This document shows, one piece after another, positions 41,609-45,420 of a stretch of DNA of 45,420 nt. Below the pieces are notes generated by a model. The model searched no databases and had not been told where the DNA came from. It was given only the letters and a program-made list of their open reading frames with translations. Position 1 is the stretch's first letter. Each line of letters begins with the position of its first letter. The translations under genes were made by a program, and so were the position numbers. The stretch is from Spirochaetia bacterium (lineage in GTDB: Bacteria; Spirochaetota; Leptospiria; Turneriellales; JAOUOS01): assembly GCA_029880285.1 (NCBI GenBank), contig JAOUOS010000024.1:1-45420 (forward strand), in the 5' to 3' direction.

Positions 41609-42831
41609 TTCCAGCGATATATCATTAAATTATTTTTTTGAATTCTAATGCTATAAAAAAAACCGGATAAAGTTAAATATGTAGATCTCCATGCGTGTCT
41701 ATTACCCGGCAGTTCAATTTGAAGATTTTTTAGAAGATCACCTTCCAGGCTATACAGCGAAATTTTTGTGGTTGAGTGATCTTTAAATTGCCATAAACTT
41801 ATATTCTTATCGTAAGGAATATACGGATAATCTTCTGGATCATTTAAATTATTAAAAATAATTTTATTCTCCTGCGTTGCCAAATCTCTAATTAAAAATA
41901 TACGTTTTTGAAAAATTAATCCCTGAGAATTTACTTCAGACCTATCGGGAATTTTATCAACTCTTCCCACAAAAATTACTTTCTCAGCGTTGCTAAAAGG
42001 AAACATATTTTCACAAGAATAAATATAATCCTGACTTTTACTTATAGTTGAAAATACTATATCACGACACATGTTCTTAGTAAATGTCTCACGAAGCATA
42101 TTATCTACATATCTTTCAAGATACACTTCTTCAGCGTAGCTGTATGTTACCCAAAAACCTCTATCACTATCTACATCCATCCATAAAATATTTTCAAAGT
42201 GATCTTCTGTTTTTCCCTGTCTGCCAATAATACCTAATAATTCACCTTTTATATTAAAGTGTAAAATCTTATAAAATCCGGTTGATTTTTGCGAATCAAT
42301 TTGATTATCACTTTCTTCTTCATCGTTATTTTTTTGATCTATATTTTCTGCTTTTTCATTTTGTATATTTTTAGGCATTTCTTTTTCTGAAAAATAACTA
42401 ACAACATAAAAATCTTCATCTTGCCCCGCAATAATCATCCCCGGTATACTTAAATTATCTGCCAGTATTGTTTTAACAGGCTTCTCAGTTTTTGGCTGTG
42501 TTTTTAATTCTTTATTTTTTATTTCTTGCTGCGTTACTTTTATTTTTTGATACTCTTTAGATGCTATAATTAACTCTAATTTATTTTTATTAAATATTTT
42601 AATTTGTCTGTTTGAAGGTTCTGAAACAATAAGTTTATTTTCGTATATTCCCATTCGCGAAGGTATTTCATGAAACAATCCTTTTTGTTCGGGAAATGAA
42701 AGACTATTTATATTCTCATTAATAGGAATTGAAAAGAGTTCTTCATTTTGTAATTTTTCAACTCTAAACCGTGCGCATGAAAAATTAACTATAACTATAA
42801 CTATTAAAAATTTTATTTTTTTTTTTCTCAT
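41605..42831 (-). CDS. Beta-propeller lipoprotein
   Basis: 408 residues. A basic N-terminus and hydrophobic core end in VNFSC, a convincing lipoprotein signal with Cys19. The mature protein has repeated strand patterns (MGIYENKLIVSEPSNRQIKIFNKN; WMDVDSDRGFWVTYSYAE; KISLYSLEGDLLKNLQIELPG) resembling an NHL/6-bladed propeller. A charged insertion of about 40 residues (KEMPKNIQNEKAEN to QIDSQK) is present. Propellers of this type bind proteins or glycans; the ligand is unknown. It lies between an esterase gene (9-nt gap) and nnr (4-nt overlap) in the gatB operon. Confidence 0.78.
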   Translation of the reverse strand: MRKKKIKFLIVIVIVNFSCARFRVEKLQNEELFSIPINENINSLSFPEQKGLFHEIPSRMGIYENKLIVSEPSNRQIKIFNKNKLELIIASKEYQKIKVTQQEIKNKELKTQPKTEKPVKTILADNLSIPGMIIAGQDEDFYVVSYFSEKEMPKNIQNEKAENIDQKNNDEEESDNQIDSQKSTGFYKILHFNIKGELLGIIGRQGKTEDHFENILWMDVDSDRGFWVTYSYAEEVYLERYVDNMLRETFTKNMCRDIVFSTISKSQDYIYSCENMFPFSNAEKVIFVGRVDKIPDRSEVNSQGLIFQKRIFLIRDLATQENKIIFNNLNDPEDYPYIPYDKNISLWQFKDHSTTKISLYSLEGDLLKNLQIELPGNRHAWRSTYLTLSGFFYSIRIQKNNLMIYRWK

Positions 42832-42840
42832 ATAATTTAA

Positions 42841-43797
42841 TTAATGTGATTTCTTTTTTAATGCTATTGGATGTAAATCAAAATTTATTAAAGTATCTTC
42901 AACAAACTTTAAAATATAATAAAATACCTTATCACGCATTTGTTCATGAGTTATAAGCACATGCCGGGTTGAAATATCTTCAGCAATTTCAAATAAAAAA
43001 GCGCGTTTCTCGCGCGAAGATACTTTTTTGAAAATATAGTATAGGTTATAAGTTGAAACAGTTTTATCATTTGTAGCCTGAATCAGGCAAACAGGACTTT
43101 TAATATTTTTTAACTTGTTTCTTACCTTGCCTATATTTATTTTAAATGAATGAAGACAGGGCAGAGTATACGCTTCAGAGTATCCTACCCAAGGATTTAT
43201 AACTCCCGGAGCTAACTGTTCTCTTCTTTTGGGCAGATAGGTTATTATATGTTTAAGAATTCCAGAGAACATAAGCATCCAGTTTTTTATTATAATTTTA
43301 CCATCAGCTATAGCATTTAAAAATACGGGAGTTGAAATTAAAACCAAACCCGTTGGAGGCTTTAAATTAGAGTATTCTGAAGCCAGCTTTGCCGATAGAT
43401 TACCTCCCATTGAAAAACCCAAAATAAAAAAGTTCGTGTATGAATCATACTCGCTGTCATATATTCTTCGCACAGCTTCATACCAATGTTCATAACGGGT
43501 TTTCTTGAATTTTTTTAGAGATGTTCCATGGCCGGGCAAAAGCGGTACAAACACTGTATGACCCTGTTTATGTATAACATTAGCAAGCGATCTAAGAGTA
43601 AAGGCGCTGTCTTCAAAACCATGAATCATTAGAAAAGCTGTATCAGTTTTTCCTTTAAGAGTAAAGGGCTCGGCTCCTTTTAACAATGATTCTTTAGGGG
43701 GAGTTTCTTGAAAATCGTTTGGATTTATTTTTTCGGGAATTCCATAGTGACCGATGATTAATACTACGGCAACAAGAATAAGTAAAAGATAAATCAT
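42841..43797 (-). CDS. Alpha/beta hydrolase, carboxylesterase/monoglyceride-lipase-like
   Basis: 318 residues. An N-terminal hydrophobic helix (about 2-17) may anchor it in the membrane. MIHGFEDSAFTLRSLANVI gives the oxyanion HG and VPLLPGHGTS the next conserved turn. The nucleophile elbow is GFSMGG (Ser about 127). The acid is probably in QATNDKTV and the His in STRHVLITHE. The pattern is close to Est30-type carboxylesterases and monoacylglycerol lipases. It overlaps gatB by 4 nt and so is translationally coupled to it. Confidence 0.88.
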   Translation of the reverse strand: MIYLLLILVAVVLIIGHYGIPEKINPNDFQETPPKESLLKGAEPFTLKGKTDTAFLMIHGFEDSAFTLRSLANVIHKQGHTVFVPLLPGHGTSLKKFKKTRYEHWYEAVRRIYDSEYDSYTNFFILGFSMGGNLSAKLASEYSNLKPPTGLVLISTPVFLNAIADGKIIIKNWMLMFSGILKHIITYLPKRREQLAPGVINPWVGYSEAYTLPCLHSFKINIGKVRNKLKNIKSPVCLIQATNDKTVSTYNLYYIFKKVSSREKRAFLFEIAEDISTRHVLITHEQMRDKVFYYILKFVEDTLINFDLHPIALKKKSH

Positions 43798-45227
43798 TTC
43801 TTTAACCGCTCTAAAAGCAGTTTATTTACCAGCGGCGGGTTCGCTTTGCCCTGCGTTTTTTTCATCACCTGACCGACTAAAAATCCCAGAGCTTTATCTT
43901 TACCGTCTAAAAAACTTTGAACACTTTCCTGGTTTTCTTTTAAAACCTCTTCTACAACTAAAACAATAGCATTTTCATCTGTTATTTGAACAAGCCCCTT
44001 TTCTTTTATAATTTGCAGAGGGTCTTTGTTTGTTTCTATCATTTCTGCAAAAACTGTTTTAGCAATTTTGCCTGAGATAGTCCCAGATTCAATTTCAAGA
44101 AGCAAAGCAGAAAGATTTTCAAATGAACATAAATCTTTAAATTCTAGATCTTTTTCACGGGCGAAAGCCAGCATCTCGGCCATTAGCCAGTTAGAAGCTT
44201 TTTTTGCCGGCACTCCTTTTTTAACTAAATTTTCATAATATTCAGCATATTCTTTTTTCGCGGTTAAAACCCCGGCGTCATATTCAGGTATACTGTAATC
44301 TTTAACAAATCTCTCTTTCTTTTGATACGCAAGTTCTGGCATATCATTTAATATCGCAGATATTTCATCATCAGTTAAAACAACGGGTACAAGATCAGGT
44401 TCGGGAAAATACCGATAATCATGACTTTCTTCTTTAGATCTCATAGAAACAGTACGACTTGAAACAGCGTTCCACAAACGTGTTTCTTGTAATACTTTTT
44501 CTCCTGAATTAATCAAATCTATTTGCCTTTCAATTTCATAATCAATGGCTGCTTTTACCGCTTTAAATGAATTTAAATTTTTAATTTCTGCCCGGGTACC
44601 CAGCTTTTCCTGCCCCTCAGGACGCACCGATATATTCGCGTCTACCCTTAAAGAGCCCTGCTCCATATTGCAGTCTGAAATTTCAATATACTGCATTATA
44701 CTTTTTAATTGCGTTAAATATAAAACTGCTTCATCTGAGCTGTCAATTTCAGGTGCCGATACTATTTCAATTAGAGGAGTTCCTGCTCGGTTTAAATCTA
44801 CATAACTTTCCTGCACGTTAGAATCTTCAGAATGCATTAGCTTACCGGCGTCTTCTTCCATATGAATTCTTATTATACAAATATCTTTCTTCCTGCCCTC
44901 TTCTTCTATGGTAATAACACCGTTTGTGCAATAGGGTTCATCAAACTGCGATATTTGATATGCTTTGGGTAAATCTGGATAAAAATAGTTTTTTCTGTCA
45001 AATTTACTTTTTTTATGAATTTCAGCTTTTATAGCAAGCCCGGCAAGAACAGCTTTTTTTAGAACCTCATTATTTAAAACCGGCAGCGCTCCGGGAAGTC
45101 CCAGGCAAACTGGACAAATATGAACATTAGGCGGATCACCAAATGAAGTTTTACATCCACAAAATATTTTTGTATTTGTATTTAACTGAACATGAACCTC
45201 AAGCCCAATCGTAGGTATATAATTCAT
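43794..45227 (-). CDS. gatB: Aspartyl/glutamyl-tRNA(Asn/Gln) amidotransferase subunit B (GatB)
   Basis: GatB activates the misacylated Glu on tRNA-Gln (or Asp on tRNA-Asn) with ATP, before GatA supplies ammonia. The 477 residues match the family. IGLEVHVQLNTNTKIFCGC with CPVCLGLPGALPVLN carries the zinc cysteines. KNYFYPDLPKAYQISQ, HMEEDAGKL, VDLNRAGTPLIEIV and SMRSKEESHDYRYFPEPDL follow. The C-terminal helical YqeY-like tail binds tRNA. gatA and gatC are not in the window. It heads a five-gene operon, with a TTGACG 27 nt upstream of its ATG and no clear -10. Confidence 0.97.
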   Translation of the reverse strand: MNYIPTIGLEVHVQLNTNTKIFCGCKTSFGDPPNVHICPVCLGLPGALPVLNNEVLKKAVLAGLAIKAEIHKKSKFDRKNYFYPDLPKAYQISQFDEPYCTNGVITIEEEGRKKDICIIRIHMEEDAGKLMHSEDSNVQESYVDLNRAGTPLIEIVSAPEIDSSDEAVLYLTQLKSIMQYIEISDCNMEQGSLRVDANISVRPEGQEKLGTRAEIKNLNSFKAVKAAIDYEIERQIDLINSGEKVLQETRLWNAVSSRTVSMRSKEESHDYRYFPEPDLVPVVLTDDEISAILNDMPELAYQKKERFVKDYSIPEYDAGVLTAKKEYAEYYENLVKKGVPAKKASNWLMAEMLAFAREKDLEFKDLCSFENLSALLLEIESGTISGKIAKTVFAEMIETNKDPLQIIKEKGLVQITDENAIVLVVEEVLKENQESVQSFLDGKDKALGFLVGQVMKKTQGKANPPLVNKLLLERLKK

Positions 45228-45246
45228 ATACCAGCTTTAATAAAAA

Positions 45247-45261
45247 AAACACATCGTCAAG
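45247..45261 (-). repeat. 15-base sequence shared with the panD promoter
   Basis: These 15 bases (minus strand CTTGACGATGTGTTT) are identical to 5639-5653. Both copies lie upstream of minus-strand genes and contain TTGACG. At panD the copy forms the -35 of a good promoter; at gatB the matching -10 is poor. Confidence 0.5.
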
Positions 45262-45288
45262 CTTGTTGAGTAGTTATTCAACAAGTTT
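45259..45288. repeat. Inverted repeat between gatB and the transposase fragment
   Basis: An 11-bp stem with one wobble (core CTTGTTGA/TCAACAAG, 45262-45269 with 45278-45285) encloses an 8-nt loop. It lies just outside the transposase stop codon. It could be a terminator shared by the transposase and the gene to the left, or part of the insertion element's end. Confidence 0.5.
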
Positions 45289-45300
45289 TAATGGGCAAAT

Positions 45301-45420
45301 TCAAATCTCAAATGCAACAGGCTCAATATTGTGAAAGACCTCATATGCAGTCCGGTATCCAAGAGATTTTCTAGGCATATTGTTTATCCATGTTATAGCC
45401 TGTAAAACCATTTCTCTAGT
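45301..45420 (-). mobile_element. C-terminal end of an IS30-family transposase (cut by the window edge)
   Basis: The minus strand encodes 39 residues and a stop, running from the window edge. MVLQAITWINNMPRKSLGYR is followed by TAYEVFHN, the standard C-terminal signature of IS30-family DDE transposases (NxxPRKxLGYxTPxEVF). The rest of the gene lies to the right of the window, so intactness cannot be judged. The frame is clean in the visible part. The element's end must lie between this stop and gatB. A clear terminal repeat cannot be named from one end. Confidence 0.85.

Overview
The window is AT-rich (roughly 30% G+C by eye), densely coding DNA from a diderm bacterium. The diderm reading rests on a short outer-membrane barrel with a C-terminal Phe, several exported proteins and lipoproteins, a GspC-type secretion protein, a PpiD-like periplasmic chaperone and a VanY-type carboxypeptidase. 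The gene mix (SpoIIE phosphatase with many membrane helices, STAS antagonist, HD-GYP regulator, HDOD protein, futalosine-pathway MqnC, bacterial SET protein) fits a low-GC spirochaete, perhaps Leptospira-like, best. That placement is an inference from content, not a phylogeny. No rRNA, tRNA, CRISPR array or phage is visible. The only mobile DNA is the C-terminal end of an IS30-family transposase at the right edge.

Layout. 164-5594: a His-rich barrel protein, a triple-PAS histidine kinase, a membrane-anchored coiled-coil protein, argJ and panD. 5721-9801: three translationally coupled genes (Spy/CpxP-like lipoprotein, membrane protein with what looks like a dead SpoIIE domain, membrane protein with an intact SpoIIE domain). 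This is the strongest candidate for an undescribed signalling system. 9803-15180: PpiD-like chaperone and Crp/Fnr regulator on the minus strand, then an HD-GYP regulator, an unknown membrane protein and a CapA-like protein on the plus strand. 15219-19394: hom, facing an operon for an NSS transporter, an exported protein and an acyltransferase. 19518-22580: coiled-coil protein, two hydrolases and a SET-domain protein. 22734-26373: mqnC, an isolated gspC and an M16 peptidase. 26380-29630: VanY-like lipoprotein without a normal start codon, STAS antagonist, a hypothetical, a TPR-like exported protein and an HDOD protein.

29776-33044: a MrfA/YprA-type helicase coupled to an AstE/AspA-like protein. 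33164-36502: an acyltransferase with fungal-FAS-like motifs, an exported Pro/Glu-rich protein and a YibQ-like divergent polysaccharide deacetylase. 36507-39401: a large membrane-anchored envelope protein and a CPA2 antiporter. 39583-45227: a compact operon gatB - esterase - propeller lipoprotein - nnr - membrane protein.

Two sequence-level patterns recur. Several units have a TTGAC-type -35 only 27-31 nt before the start codon and no Shine-Dalgarno, implying leaderless mRNAs. Four starts are preceded by a CCGATAA motif resembling the -10 of flagellar sigma-28 promoters. No gene-free gap exceeds 300 bases.
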